DNA of 21,319 nt from Selenomonadaceae bacterium (GCA_017390245.1 JAFPCE010000243.1:1-21319); one strand, 5' to 3'. Positions 9,010 through 16,887 are shown, counted from the first letter of the stretch. The notes: generated from the letters alone by a model not told the origin. Numbers and translations are program-made.

Positions 9010-9015
9010 CAATTT

Positions 9016-9155
9016 GCACACCACCATATACCGCACGCCAGAACGCTCTCGCTACCGGAAACCGCCTAGTGGAACTAAGCTCTGACGGCGCGTTGCTTGT
9101 CAGTCGCTAAGTACCAAGGCTCTTCAGGTTCTGGCTTAGGGTATATGGCTGGTGC
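9016..9155 (+). repeat. family 1 palindromic element, copy R1
   Basis: This compact copy (about 140 bases) starts six bases after the rnr stop, inside the rnr-smpB operon. The outer arms are CCATATACC and GGTATATGG, extended by GCACACCA on the left and CTGGTGC on the right. Next come GCCAGAACGCTCTCGCT on the left and GGTTCTGGCTTAGG on the right. The core holds CTAGTGGAACTAAGC and GCTAAGTACCAAG, which form a second, imperfect inner stem. The right arm is followed by TCTTTT. No open frame of interest runs through it. Confidence 0.9.
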
Positions 9156-9210
9156 TCTTTTATAAATATCGTTAATGTATCAAAATCATCTATTAAGAGG
9201 AGAAAAGAAG

Positions 9211-9681
9211 ATGGGACGTAAGAATGCGGCCGTGAAGATTGCCTGTGAGAACCGCAAGGCACGGCACGATTATTTTATACATGAAACCTATGAGGCTGGC
9301 ATTGAGCTGCAGGGCACTGAGGTGAAGTCTCTCCGGGCTGGCAAGGCTAATCTGAAGGACAGCTATGGAGAGATTAAAAATGGCGAGATTTTTGTGCAGA
9401 ATATGCACATCAGCCCTTATGAGCAGGGCAATATCTTTAATCATGATGCCTCGCGGCCAAGAAAGCTTCTGATGCACAAATATGAGATTGTGAAGCTTTT
9501 CAGCAAGACCAGGGAAAAGGGCTTTACCTTAGTGCCTTTGAAGGTGTATTTCAAGCAGGGCAGAGCTAAGGTGGAGCTGGCACTGGCTAGTGGTAAGCAT
9601 AACTACGACAAGCGCCGGGATCTGACGGAGAAGGCTGTACGCAGGGATGTGGAGCGGGAATTTAAAGCAAGAATGAATTAA
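9211..9681 (+). CDS. smpB: SsrA-binding protein SmpB
   Basis: SmpB binds tmRNA and carries it to stalled ribosomes in trans-translation. The product from ATG 9211 has 156 residues, the normal length. Conserved blocks are clear: the early KIACENRKARHDYFI, the RNA-binding ELQGTEVKSLRAGKANLKD, then NMHISPYEQGN, and the basic C-terminal tail beginning KHNYDKRRDLTEK. An ATG at 9175 is in frame, but the AAGAGGAG just before 9211 and the family alignment favour the later start. The gene follows rnr in the classic cluster, but a 140-base palindromic element separates the two. No tmRNA gene follows within the window, unlike in Bacillus, where ssrA is adjacent. Confidence 0.96.
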   Translation: MGRKNAAVKIACENRKARHDYFIHETYEAGIELQGTEVKSLRAGKANLKDSYGEIKNGEIFVQNMHISPYEQGNIFNHDASRPRKLLMHKYEIVKLFSKTREKGFTLVPLKVYFKQGRAKVELALASGKHNYDKRRDLTEKAVRRDVEREFKARMN

Positions 9682-9749
9682 TTTTCCCACCTGCCCGCCC
9701 TTTTATGTTAAAATAGAGATAATAATTTGTTCGTGAAGGAGATAGTGTC

Positions 9750-10706
9750 ATGAAGAATGTTGCTGTTTTAACTAGTGGTAATGACTGTCCAGGTATGAAT
9801 GCGGCTCTCCGGGCTGTGGTGCGGACCATTATTCATCAAAATGGACGTATCTGGGGTGTCCGTAATGGCTATAAGGGACTGTTAGAGGATAAAATTGAGG
9901 AACTGAACAGCCGCAGTGTAGGTGATATGATTCAGAAGGGTGGTACTTTTCTGGGGATTGCCCGCTGTAAGGAGTTCTTTGAGGAAAGTGCCAGACAGAC
10001 CTGTGCTGACAATTTGAAGAAGCATGGCATTGACAGCTTGATTGTCATTGGTGGTAGCGGTACTATTGCTGGTGCATTGGAGCTGAGCAAGCTGGGTATC
10101 AAGGTCATTGGCATTCCTGGTACTATTGAAAATGATATCTGGGGCACTGACTACACCATTGGCTCTGATACTGCAGCCAATACTGTAGTGGACGCTATTA
10201 ACAAGCTCCGTGATACTGCCTGTGCTCACCGCCGCATTATTGTGCTGGAGGTTATGGGCAAGACCTCAGGCTGGCTGGCTATGACTACTGGCATTGCTGG
10301 CGGTGCTGAATACGTACTGGTGCCTGAGGCGAAGTACAATATTGACCAGATGTGTGAGGAAATCAAGGCAGCCTATGCCAAGGGCAAGAAGTACAGCATT
10401 ATCGTAGTTTCTGAGGGTGCTGGCTCTGCTGTGGAAATTGGCAAGCAGGTACAGGAAAAGACTCAGATTGATACTCGTGTTACTGTGCTGGGACACATCC
10501 AGCGTGGCGGTTCTCCAACTGTTGAGGATCGTATCCAGGCCAGCCTCTTAGGGGAACAGGCAGCACTGGGCATCCTGCAGGGTGAATCTGAAATCATGTA
10601 TGGCCTTGATACTGGTACTGTAGTAAAGGTGCCTATGGAAGAGGCAGCAAGAAATAGAAAAACCTTAGACGCAGAGTATATCCGCTTGTCCAAGGTTTTG
10701 GCGTAA
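9750..10706 (+). CDS. PfkA-family 6-phosphofructokinase with altered catalytic residues
   Basis: The 318-residue protein aligns end to end, almost without gaps, with bacterial ATP-dependent phosphofructokinase, and its numbering matches E. coli PfkA. Substrate-side residues are kept: R72, R162, M169, E222, R243, H249 and R252 (GHIQRGGSP). Residues 104 and 124 are Gly, the ATP-type state. Several key positions differ. The nucleotide loop reads TSGNDCPGMN (N11 instead of G11). The metal-binding motif reads GGSGT (S103 instead of D103). The catalytic-base motif reads TIEND (E127 instead of D127). R171 is K. It may be a weak or altered kinase, or a regulatory paralogue. I leave the symbol empty because activity is uncertain. 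AAGGAG precedes the ATG. A terminator follows, and no terminator separates it from smpB. Confidence 0.85.
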   Translation: MKNVAVLTSGNDCPGMNAALRAVVRTIIHQNGRIWGVRNGYKGLLEDKIEELNSRSVGDMIQKGGTFLGIARCKEFFEESARQTCADNLKKHGIDSLIVIGGSGTIAGALELSKLGIKVIGIPGTIENDIWGTDYTIGSDTAANTVVDAINKLRDTACAHRRIIVLEVMGKTSGWLAMTTGIAGGAEYVLVPEAKYNIDQMCEEIKAAYAKGKKYSIIVVSEGAGSAVEIGKQVQEKTQIDTRVTVLGHIQRGGSPTVEDRIQASLLGEQAALGILQGESEIMYGLDTGTVVKVPMEEAARNRKTLDAEYIRLSKVLA

Positions 10707-10721
10707 TTGTATATGAATGTG

Positions 10722-10752
10722 AAAGCCTCCGGCATGTGCCGGAGGCTTTTTT
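10722..10752 (+). terminator. Rho-independent terminator of the PfkA-family gene
   Basis: AAAGCCTCCGGCA (10722-10734) and TGCCGGAGGCTTT (10737-10749) form a perfect 13-bp stem with a 2-base gap, and the T run continues. It lies 16 bases after the stop codon. Confidence 0.95.
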
Positions 10753-10842
10753 GCGGGATTTTGAAAATTTTGCTGGAAAAGAAATTTAGCGCAGACAAAT
10801 AAGCATACTGCCAGAATGTAATGAGCAGACATAATGCAATAG

Positions 10843-10871
10843 TTGAGCAGTTTTACAGAAAATGTTATAAT
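10843..10871 (+). promoter_or_regulatory. sigma-70-type promoter of galU
   Basis: TTGAGC at 10843-10848 and TATAAT at 10866-10871 are exactly 17 bases apart. The open frame that could begin at the TTG of 10843 is therefore mostly promoter, which supports the downstream GTG start of galU. Confidence 0.8.
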
Positions 10872-10908
10872 AAAAAGAATTATTTTGTCTTTGAGAGGGG
10901 ATGGTATT

Positions 10909-11802
10909 GTGGCAAAGATTACCAAGGCGGTTATTCCAGCGGCGGGATTCGGTACCAGGTTTCTGCCTGCAACCAAAGCAACACCAAAGGAAATGCTGCC
11001 AATTGTGGACAAGCCTACCATTCAGTATATAGTAGAAGAAGCCCTGGCCAGTGGCATTGAGGAGATTTTGATTATCAGCGGCCATGCCAAGCGTGCCATT
11101 GAGGATCATTTTGATTCTGCGCCAAATCTGGAGCGGGTGCTGGAGGAACAGGGCAAGGACGATTTGCTTGCCATGGTGCGGGAAACTGCAGACATCAATG
11201 TGCACTATATCCGCCAGAAGAAAATGCGGGGCTTAGGTGATGCAGTGCTGTGTGCCAAAACCTTTATGGCAGGTGAGCCTTTTGCTGTGCTCTTAGGTGA
11301 CGACCTGGTTTATAATGATACAAAAAAAGGTGAAAAGCCTGCTTTAAAGCAGTTAATAGATATTTATGATGCCTATGGCGGGTCGGTGCTGGGGTGCCAG
11401 CAGGTGCCTCATGAAAAGGTATCCTCCTATGGCATTGTGTCCGGTAAGGAAATCGCCGGTGGCAAGCTGTTAAAGGTTACAGATATGGTGGAAAAGCCAG
11501 ATTTAAATGAAGCGCCTACCAATGTAGCTGCTCTGGGCCGGTATATCATATCACCATCCATTTTCCCGCTGCTAGAGCAGACCAAGCCTGGCAAAGGCGG
11601 GGAAATCCAGCTGACAGACGCCTTGAAGCAGCTGGCGAAAATTGAGCCAGTATGGGCCTACTGCTTTGAAGGCCAGCGCTACGATGTAGGCGACAAGCTG
11701 GGGTTCTTAAAAGCCACTGTGGAATATGCCCTGCGCCGGGAAGACTTAGGCGAGAAGTTCAAGGCATACATACAAGAGCTGAATACGAAATTTATAAGGT
11801 GA
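10909..11802 (+). CDS. galU: UTP-glucose-1-phosphate uridylyltransferase
   Basis: GalU makes UDP-glucose from UTP and glucose-1-phosphate, feeding glycans, lipopolysaccharide and, with GalE, UDP-galactose. The 297-residue protein begins VAKITKAVIPAAGFGTRF. It contains the nucleotidyltransferase signature AAGFGTRFLPATKATPKEM, then LLGDDLVY for metal and UTP binding. VEKPDLNEAPTNVAALGRY and GKGGEIQLTDAL follow. I place the start at GTG 10909, behind GAGAGGGG. A longer frame back to 10843 would begin inside the promoter and add 22 residues with no family match. galE lies just downstream on the same strand, so the pair covers the UDP-glucose and UDP-galactose steps. A family 1 repeat follows the stop by only a few bases. 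Confidence 0.96.
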   Translation: MAKITKAVIPAAGFGTRFLPATKATPKEMLPIVDKPTIQYIVEEALASGIEEILIISGHAKRAIEDHFDSAPNLERVLEEQGKDDLLAMVRETADINVHYIRQKKMRGLGDAVLCAKTFMAGEPFAVLLGDDLVYNDTKKGEKPALKQLIDIYDAYGGSVLGCQQVPHEKVSSYGIVSGKEIAGGKLLKVTDMVEKPDLNEAPTNVAALGRYIISPSIFPLLEQTKPGKGGEIQLTDALKQLAKIEPVWAYCFEGQRYDVGDKLGFLKATVEYALRREDLGEKFKAYIQELNTKFIR

Positions 11803-11805
11803 TAA

Positions 11806-11944
11806 GCCACATCATATACCCTAAGCCAGAACCTAGGAGAGCCTTGGTACTTAGCGATTGACAAGCAAAGCGCAGTCAGAGCTTAGTTCCACTAGGCGGG
11901 TCCAGGTAGCGGGAGCGTTCTGGCGTGCGGTATATGATGTAGGC
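11806..11944 (-). repeat. family 1 palindromic element, copy R2 (inverted orientation)
   Basis: This is the only copy in the opposite orientation. It starts three bases after the galU stop. The arms ACATCATATACC (11809-11820) and GGTATATGATGT (11929-11940) are perfectly complementary over 12 bases, but they differ from the arms of the other copies. GCC at 11806 and GGC at 11942 extend the pairing. Read on the minus strand, the core matches R1 closely. Confidence 0.9.
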
Positions 11945-12000
11945 ATTGTAGATTAAAACACCTGCTAATTATTCCTTGTGAGTGAAGGGGGAGGATGAAC

Positions 12001-13017
12001 ATGAAGATTTTTTTGGCTGGAGGCGCTGGCTACATTGGCTGCCATACGGCTCTGCAGCTTTTAAATAACGGTTATGAAGTAGTAATAGCTGATAATTTCA
12101 GTAACAGCTGTCCAGAAGCAGTGAAGCGGGTGGAGGCCTTAACTGGGAAAAAGATTGCCCTGTATGAAATAGATGTACAGGATGGAGCCAAGGTAAAGGA
12201 AGTATTTGCCCAGGAACAGCCTGATGCTGTTATCCATTTTGCTGGCCTGAAGGCTGTAGGGGAGTCTGTACAGCAGCCTATCCGCTACTATAGAAATAAT
12301 ATTAATACCACATTGTCCCTCTTGGAGGCTATGGAGGCTACAGGGGTAAAGAAGATAATATTCTCCTCCTCTGCTACGGTATACGGTGAGGAAAATCCAT
12401 CACCATACAAGGAGAATATGCCCAAGGGGTCCTGTACTAACCCTTATGGCTGGACCAAGTCCATGATGGAGCAGATTTTCCAGGATGTGGCATTAACAGA
12501 TCCTGAGCTTTCCATTGTGATTTTGCGGTATTTCAATCCTATTGGTGCCCATGAGTCCGGGGAGATTGGTGAAGACCCTAAGGGGATACCTAACAATCTC
12601 ATGCCATATATTACCCAGACTGCTGTAGGCATCCGGGAGAAGCTGACAGTGTTTGGCGATGATTACGACACGCCAGATGGCACCTGCCAGAGGGATTATA
12701 TCCATGTTATGGATTTAGCAGACGGCCATGTAAAGGCTGTAGAGTATCTGAATCGTGAACAGGGCATTGATATTATTAATCTGGGCACAGGCACGCCATA
12801 TAGCGTGCTGGAGCTGGTAAATGCCTTCCAGAAGGTCAATGACATGAAGGTAAACTATGTGATTGGCACAAGACGTGCCGGAGATTTGCCAGTATGCTAT
12901 GCCGATGCCAGCAAGGCAGCCAGAGTGCTGGGCTGGAAAGCAAAGCGGGGCCTGGAGGACATGTGCCGGGATTCCTGGAACTGGCAGCGGAAAAATCCGC
13001 AAGGGTATCGGAAGTAA
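12001..13017 (+). CDS. galE: UDP-glucose 4-epimerase
   Basis: GalE interconverts UDP-glucose and UDP-galactose using bound NAD. The product from ATG 12001 has 338 residues, the same as the E. coli enzyme, and catalytic positions fall at the same numbers. The NAD-binding GGAGYIG lies at residues 7-13. S124 is in FSSSATVYG, Y149 and K153 are in NPYGWTKSMME. The substrate-binding YFNPIGAHESG and the C-terminal RRAGDLPVCYADASKA are also present. An ATG two codons earlier (11995) is possible, but GGGGGAGG ends right next to it, so 12001 has the better spacing. galU is upstream on the same strand and provides the substrate. A family 1 repeat lies between them, and I see no clear promoter in the 50 bases after it. 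Confidence 0.97.
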   Translation: MKIFLAGGAGYIGCHTALQLLNNGYEVVIADNFSNSCPEAVKRVEALTGKKIALYEIDVQDGAKVKEVFAQEQPDAVIHFAGLKAVGESVQQPIRYYRNNINTTLSLLEAMEATGVKKIIFSSSATVYGEENPSPYKENMPKGSCTNPYGWTKSMMEQIFQDVALTDPELSIVILRYFNPIGAHESGEIGEDPKGIPNNLMPYITQTAVGIREKLTVFGDDYDTPDGTCQRDYIHVMDLADGHVKAVEYLNREQGIDIINLGTGTPYSVLELVNAFQKVNDMKVNYVIGTRRAGDLPVCYADASKAARVLGWKAKRGLEDMCRDSWNWQRKNPQGYRK

Positions 13018-13049
13018 ATTTTTATTTAAGATAAAAAGGGTGAAATAAG

Positions 13050-14156
13050 TTGAGTAATTTAGAGGTTGGTATCGTTGGTTTGCCTAACGTAGGCAAAAGT
13101 ACTTTGTTTAACGCCATTACTAAGGCTGGTGCTGAGGCGGCAAATTATCCTTTCTGCACCATTGAGCCTAATGTTGGTATCGTTGAGGTGCCTGATAAGC
13201 GTCTGCAGGTGCTGCATGAGCTGTATAATTCCAAGAAGACCACTCCTGCTGCTTTCCGCTTTGTGGATATTGCAGGTCTGGTAAAGGGTGCATCTAAGGG
13301 CGAGGGCCTGGGCAACAAGTTCCTGGAGCATATCCGCCAGGTGGATGCAGTGTCCCAGGTAGTGCGCTGCTTTGAAAATGGTGACATTACCCATGTGGAG
13401 GGCTCTATTGATCCTATCCGTGATATTGAGATTATCAATACTGAGCTGTGCCTGGCTGACCTAGAGGTTTTGGAGCGCCGTCTGTTGAAGCTGGTGAAGC
13501 TGGCTAAGTCTGGCGTCAAAGAAGCTAAAGTGGAGGAGGCTATTCTCCAGCGCATCAAGGAAGCTTTGGAGCAGGGACAGACTGTCCGCAGCGTGGAGCT
13601 GACTGATGATGAAAAGGCTATGATTAAGGAAATGAATTTCCTGACAGCTAAGCCTACCTTGTATATTGCCAATGTGGGCGAGGATGAGGTTACTACTGCT
13701 GATACTGACAATGAGTATGTACAGCGGGTGAAGGAATATGCAGCAACTGAGGGGGCTGAGGTGGTTACTATTTCTGCCAAGGTTGAGTCTGAGATTGCTG
13801 AGCTGGAGGATGAGGATGCCAGGGAGTTCCTGCATGAGCTGGGGCTGGAGGAGTCTGGCTTAGAGAAGCTTATTAAGGCTGCTTTTGATTTGCTGGGGCT
13901 TATGACCTTCCTGACAGCTGGTACTGATGAGTGCCGTGCCTGGACTATTACCAAGGGTACTGTGGCACCAAAGGCTGCTGGCAAGATTCATTCTGATATT
14001 GAGCGTGGCTTTATCCGGGCTGAGATTGTGAATTATGATGATCTGATTGCTGCTGGGTCTGTGGCGGCTGCCAGGGAAAAGGGCCAGGTGAGACTGGAAG
14101 GCAAGGATTATGTGATGCAGGACGGGGATGTGACGAATTTCCGCTTCAATGTATAA
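13050..14156 (+). CDS. ychF: YchF/OLA1-family P-loop ATPase
   Basis: YchF is a ribosome-associated, Obg-related P-loop protein that prefers ATP over GTP; family members affect stress responses and translation. The 368-residue product has the usual length. The P-loop GLPNVGKST lies at about residues 10-18 and the switch II motif is VDIAGLVKGASKGEGLGN. The base-specificity motif is NVGED, the N-x-x-E type linked to ATP use, in place of NKxD. A coiled-coil insert (about 125-200) and the C-terminal TGS domain (from about 280, FLTAGTDECRAW) follow. The start is TTG at 13050, with AAGGGTG upstream. It begins 32 bases after galE and may share its transcript. A good terminator follows. Confidence 0.97.
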   Translation: MSNLEVGIVGLPNVGKSTLFNAITKAGAEAANYPFCTIEPNVGIVEVPDKRLQVLHELYNSKKTTPAAFRFVDIAGLVKGASKGEGLGNKFLEHIRQVDAVSQVVRCFENGDITHVEGSIDPIRDIEIINTELCLADLEVLERRLLKLVKLAKSGVKEAKVEEAILQRIKEALEQGQTVRSVELTDDEKAMIKEMNFLTAKPTLYIANVGEDEVTTADTDNEYVQRVKEYAATEGAEVVTISAKVESEIAELEDEDAREFLHELGLEESGLEKLIKAAFDLLGLMTFLTAGTDECRAWTITKGTVAPKAAGKIHSDIERGFIRAEIVNYDDLIAAGSVAAAREKGQVRLEGKDYVMQDGDVTNFRFNV

Positions 14157-14165
14157 GGATGTGAA

Positions 14166-14196
14166 AAAGGCTCTCGCAATGAGAGCCTTTCTTTCT
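14166..14196 (+). terminator. Rho-independent terminator of ychF
   Basis: AAAGGCTCTC (14166-14175) and GAGAGCCTTT (14181-14190) form a perfect 10-bp stem with a GCAAT loop, followed by CTTTCT. It starts nine bases after the ychF stop. Confidence 0.88.
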
Positions 14197-14229
14197 AGGT
14201 GCTATTTGGTTAGGGAATATAGTAGTTTC

Positions 14230-14454
14230 GCCACGGCATATAACCTACACAGGACGCTCTCGCTTTGGGGAGTAACTAAGGCGAGCACGATTTTGTTCCA
14301 AAATCTTGCTAAATCCCTGCCTAGTGGTACTAAGCTCTGACTGCGCTAAGCTTGTCAATCGCTAAGTACCAAGAGCATCTAAGTGAGAAGTTTTTTCTAC
14401 GAAAAAATCTTCTAAATACTCTTCACAACCTGTTTTAGGTTATATGGCCGTGGC
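14230..14454 (+). repeat. family 1 palindromic element, copy R3 (expanded)
   Basis: At 225 bases this is the longest copy. The outer arms are GCCACGGCATATAACC and GGTTATATGGCCGTGGC, complementary with one bulged base. The core CTAGTGGTACTAAGC and GCTAAGTACCAAG is kept. Two extra hairpins are present. One, at 14289-14305, is GATTTTG-TTC-CAAAATC. The other, at 14386-14412, has a TTTTTTC-TAC-GAAAAAA centre and sits in the right half. Together with the hairpin element at 14486, this explains the 14197-14596 stretch, which has no gene. Confidence 0.88.
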
Positions 14455-14485
14455 TCTTCCGAGTATATCTGCAAAGTCTTTTTTT

Positions 14486-14525
14486 CCTCAATATGAAGTA
14501 TTGAGGGCGGCGGGTGGGACAAGAC
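14486..14525 (+). repeat. hairpin plus G-rich tail repeat, copy 1
   Basis: CCTCAATA and TATTGAGG form an 8-bp stem around TGAAG, followed directly by GCGGCGGGTGGGAC and AAGAC. A second copy lies at 20089, with near-identical stem and tail. Here it sits between copy R3 and the 3' end of the minus-strand amidase gene. Its role is unknown. Confidence 0.7.
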
Positions 14526-14596
14526 AAATACAGGAATGGCGAAGCCTTATTAAAATCCGCTATGGAAATAGAACAGGGGCGGGTGGTCGGGAGACC

Positions 14597-15421
14597 TTAG
14601 TAGAGGTGTGGGCGGCGGTCCTGGAAGACGTTGATGGTGCTGCGGATGCTGGTGAGCGTGCTGGTGTCAAGCTGGGCGGTGATGATCTGGCCTGATGGTT
14701 TGTCGCTGGTGGCGTCTTTGTCACTGGCTTTGGCTAGCTCCTGCCCCCATGGGTCCAGAATGACGGAGTGGCCGCCTAGCTGGTTGCCGTCTTCTCTGTA
14801 ACGGGTGATGCCGTTGCAGGCTGCTACGTATATCTGGTTTTCGATGGCCCTGGCTCTCAGGAGAGTGTCCCAGTGCATGAGGCGCTTCTGGGGCCAGGCG
14901 GCGGGGAGAAAGAGCAGGTCGATATTTTCCAGGGCCAGCTTTCTGGCTAGCTCTGGAAAACGCAGATCGTAGCAGATGATGATGCCGCATTTGATGCTTT
15001 TAATAGTAAAGGTGGTTAAGCTGTCTCCTGGCGTGAAGTACTGGTCTTCACCGGCATAGGAGAAGAGATGGGTTTTGTTGTAGGTGGTCAGAAGCTTTCC
15101 ATCTGGAGCGAAGGCATAGCTGGTGTTATAGTATTTGTCATTGGTTTTGGTGATGACAGAACCGCCGATGATGTAGATGTGATGTTTTTGCGCCAGCTTT
15201 GAGTATAGCTTTTTGATTGACTGTCCGTCGCTATCAGCATAGTCTGACAATGGCTGTGGGTAGAAGCCAGTGGTCCAGAGCTCTGGCAGGAGAATGGCTT
15301 CGGTGTCTGGATGCTCTGCCATGTGCTGTGCCAGCATGGATTGCGTGGTGGAGATGTTGTCAGCTATTTTGCTGAAGCGGATGGGAAGCTGCAGAACAGC
15401 GAGATTTAAAGTGGTGCTCAT
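14597..15421 (-). CDS. carbon-nitrogen hydrolase (nitrilase superfamily, omega-amidase-like)
   Basis: This cytosolic amidase of the nitrilase superfamily probably hydrolyses a small amide, such as an omega-amide of a 2-oxo acid, but the sequence does not fix the substrate. The 274-residue protein shows the Glu-Lys-Cys triad: E47 in ILLPELWTTGFYP, K116 in TTYNKTHLF, C150 in CGIIICYDLRFPELAR. The later LLFLPAAWPQKR and LLRARAIENQIYVAACN stretches are also typical of the family. The start is ATG 15421, with GAAAGGA upstream on the minus strand. It is transcribed away from the DUF951 gene, so promoters for both must lie in the roughly 70 AT-rich bases between them. No clear terminator is seen beyond its stop, only the hairpin repeat. 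Confidence 0.92.
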   Translation of the reverse strand: MSTTLNLAVLQLPIRFSKIADNISTTQSMLAQHMAEHPDTEAILLPELWTTGFYPQPLSDYADSDGQSIKKLYSKLAQKHHIYIIGGSVITKTNDKYYNTSYAFAPDGKLLTTYNKTHLFSYAGEDQYFTPGDSLTTFTIKSIKCGIIICYDLRFPELARKLALENIDLLFLPAAWPQKRLMHWDTLLRARAIENQIYVAACNGITRYREDGNQLGGHSVILDPWGQELAKASDKDATSDKPSGQIITAQLDTSTLTSIRSTINVFQDRRPHLY

Positions 15422-15492
15422 GGGAAAAATCCTTTCTATCTTAAGAAATTTTTAATTTTTTTTCGTTAATATAAGTGAATGTGGGTGATTTT

Positions 15493-15681
15493 ATGGAGCA
15501 CATTGTTTATAATGTGGGGGATGTGGTGCGGATGAAGAAGCTGCATCCTTGTGGCAGTGATATCTGGGAGCTGACGAGAGTTGGCATGGATTTTGGCATG
15601 AAGTGCCAGGGCTGTGGTCATTTCGTGAGGATTCCCAGGGTGAAGTTTGAGAAAATGGTGCGGGGCATAGTGGAAGGCTGA
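15493..15681 (+). CDS. DUF951 family small protein
   Basis: This 62-residue protein belongs to the Firmicute DUF951 family (YyzM in Bacillus). Its function is unknown. The family signature is complete: YNVGDVVRMKKLHPCGSD, WELTRVGMDFGMKCQGCG, then IPRVKFEKM. The three cysteines (one in HPCGS, two in CQGC) could bind metal. A GTG at 15475 is in frame, but the ATG at 15493 has GGGTGA a suitable distance upstream and matches the family start. In several Firmicutes the DUF951 gene is found close to ychF. Here the two are separated by a repeat element and the amidase gene, which suggests a local insertion. Confidence 0.88.
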   Translation: MEHIVYNVGDVVRMKKLHPCGSDIWELTRVGMDFGMKCQGCGHFVRIPRVKFEKMVRGIVEG

Positions 15682-15749
15682 CTATATTATATTTCATATT
15701 GATAAATTTCACTATATGAATATATTTTTGTCGTAGATTGAGATGATTC

Positions 15750-15930
15750 GCCTCATAATATGCCCTTGTCAGAACGCTCTCGCTACCGGAATAAACTGAG
15801 GCGAGCACGATTTTGTGCCAAAATCTTGCTATATTACCGCCTAGTGGAACTAAGCTCTGACTGCGCTTTGCTTGTCAATCGCTAAGTACCAAGGCTCTTC
15901 AGGTTCTGACCTAGGGTATATTGATGAGGC
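15750..15930 (+). repeat. family 1 palindromic element, copy R4 (expanded)
   Basis: The arms are GCCTCATAATATGCCC and GGGTATATTGATGAGGC, complementary with one bulge and one G-T pair. That pair is at the position where R1, R2 and R6 have A-T and R5 has G-C. The core is CTAGTGGAACTAAGC and GCTAAGTACCAAG. An extra hairpin, GATTTTG-TGC-CAAAATC at 15809-15825, lies between the left arm and the core, at the same site as the first hairpin of R3. The copy fills most of the 340-base gap between the DUF951 and CHASE-like genes. Confidence 0.9.
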
Positions 15931-16023
15931 TCTATAATGGGCTAGAAGCAGTTTTGATAGTTTAATTATGTTTTGTGCGCAGTTAAATGCGTTAGCCTTT
16001 TTGGGGGTTGAGGGGGGATTTGT

Positions 16024-16875
16024 ATGACTCAGCTGGATTTGAAGAAGTGGGTGCTGGCGGTGCTGGCTTTTTTGGTGGTGCTGACCTGCGGGCTTTTGCT
16101 GGGGGGCTATGCCAGTACCTATAGCCAGCAGGAGCAGCAGCATACCTTGCAGCAGCAGGCTGTTACCTATGCTGGTTATATAGAGCAGTCTGCTCAGAAT
16201 ATGACGGCTATTACTGCGGAGCTGGAAAGGCAGGGGCAGAATGCGCCGAAGGTGAACGGCATGGCTGTGCCTCAGTGGGTAATGGCTTCTGGCCAGGCTT
16301 TTGTGCAGGAGCATCCAGAGGCTATTGGCGTGCAGTTTATGTCTGCTAGTGGTGCTGTTGGTGCATATTCTCCTTATACGGCGATTTTGCAGGCTCCTGT
16401 TTTGCAGGGAGAGCTGAAGCGGCTGCAGTCTGAGGCTGCTGGTGGTGAGGATACCATGCGGCTGGTGGGGCCGGTGACTTTGCCTGATGGCAAGGTGCTG
16501 CTTGTGGCCAGGGCTACTTCCTATGCTTATAACAACAAGACTCAGGGCTTTGATTATGTAGGCAATCTTTTTACTATCTGGGATGGTGCTAAGGTGCTGG
16601 AGAAGGCCAAGCTGGGAGAACTGGCTGATGGCAAGGTGGAGTATCAGCTGCACGGCAATCAGAATAACCTGCCTCTGGGCGGTGTTATTGGTGAGTCTAA
16701 AGCAGAGCTGACTCAAATGGCTACTGCTCCTGTGAAGGTGGCCAGCGGACAGTGGCTGCTGGGAGTGGCGCCACAGGATGGCTGGCTGCAGGCGGGGATT
16801 TCGACTGTGGTGATGGGCATGAGCGTGGTGCTGGGATTGTTGTCTGGGGCAGCAGTGCTATATTTCAAGAAATAA
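16024..16875 (+). CDS. CHASE-like extracytoplasmic sensor membrane protein without output domain
   Basis: This 283-residue protein has a membrane segment at each end (about 9-30 and 258-281) and a roughly 225-residue domain between them that would face the periplasm. That domain follows the CHASE pattern seen in bacterial diguanylate cyclases and kinases: AIGVQFMSASGAVGAYSPY, then RLVGPVTLPDGKVLLVAR, then VEYQLHGNQ, then the closing SGQWLLGVAPQDGW. In such proteins a GGDEF or kinase domain usually follows the second membrane segment. Here the chain stops two lysines after it (YFKK), and a family 1 repeat begins 12 bases later. It may be a truncated sensor or a stand-alone partner protein. Start: ATG 16024 behind GGGGGGA. 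The CHASE assignment rests on pattern recognition only. Confidence 0.6.
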   Translation: MTQLDLKKWVLAVLAFLVVLTCGLLLGGYASTYSQQEQQHTLQQQAVTYAGYIEQSAQNMTAITAELERQGQNAPKVNGMAVPQWVMASGQAFVQEHPEAIGVQFMSASGAVGAYSPYTAILQAPVLQGELKRLQSEAAGGEDTMRLVGPVTLPDGKVLLVARATSYAYNNKTQGFDYVGNLFTIWDGAKVLEKAKLGELADGKVEYQLHGNQNNLPLGGVIGESKAELTQMATAPVKVASGQWLLGVAPQDGWLQAGISTVVMGMSVVLGLLSGAAVLYFKK

Positions 16876-16887
16876 CAGTAAAAAATA

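Noticed and set aside
9682..9749. tmRNA gene or terminator right after smpB
   Set aside because: The gap is only 68 bases, shows no tRNA-like half, tag frame or stable hairpin, and contains only an AT-rich stretch and the next ribosome binding site.
13145..13984. Long minus-strand open frame (279 codons) opposite ychF
   Set aside because: Serine-rich antisense shadow of a confidently identified gene, caused by codon bias. No independent start signal or family match. The same applies to the long antisense frames under pyk and the chemoreceptor.
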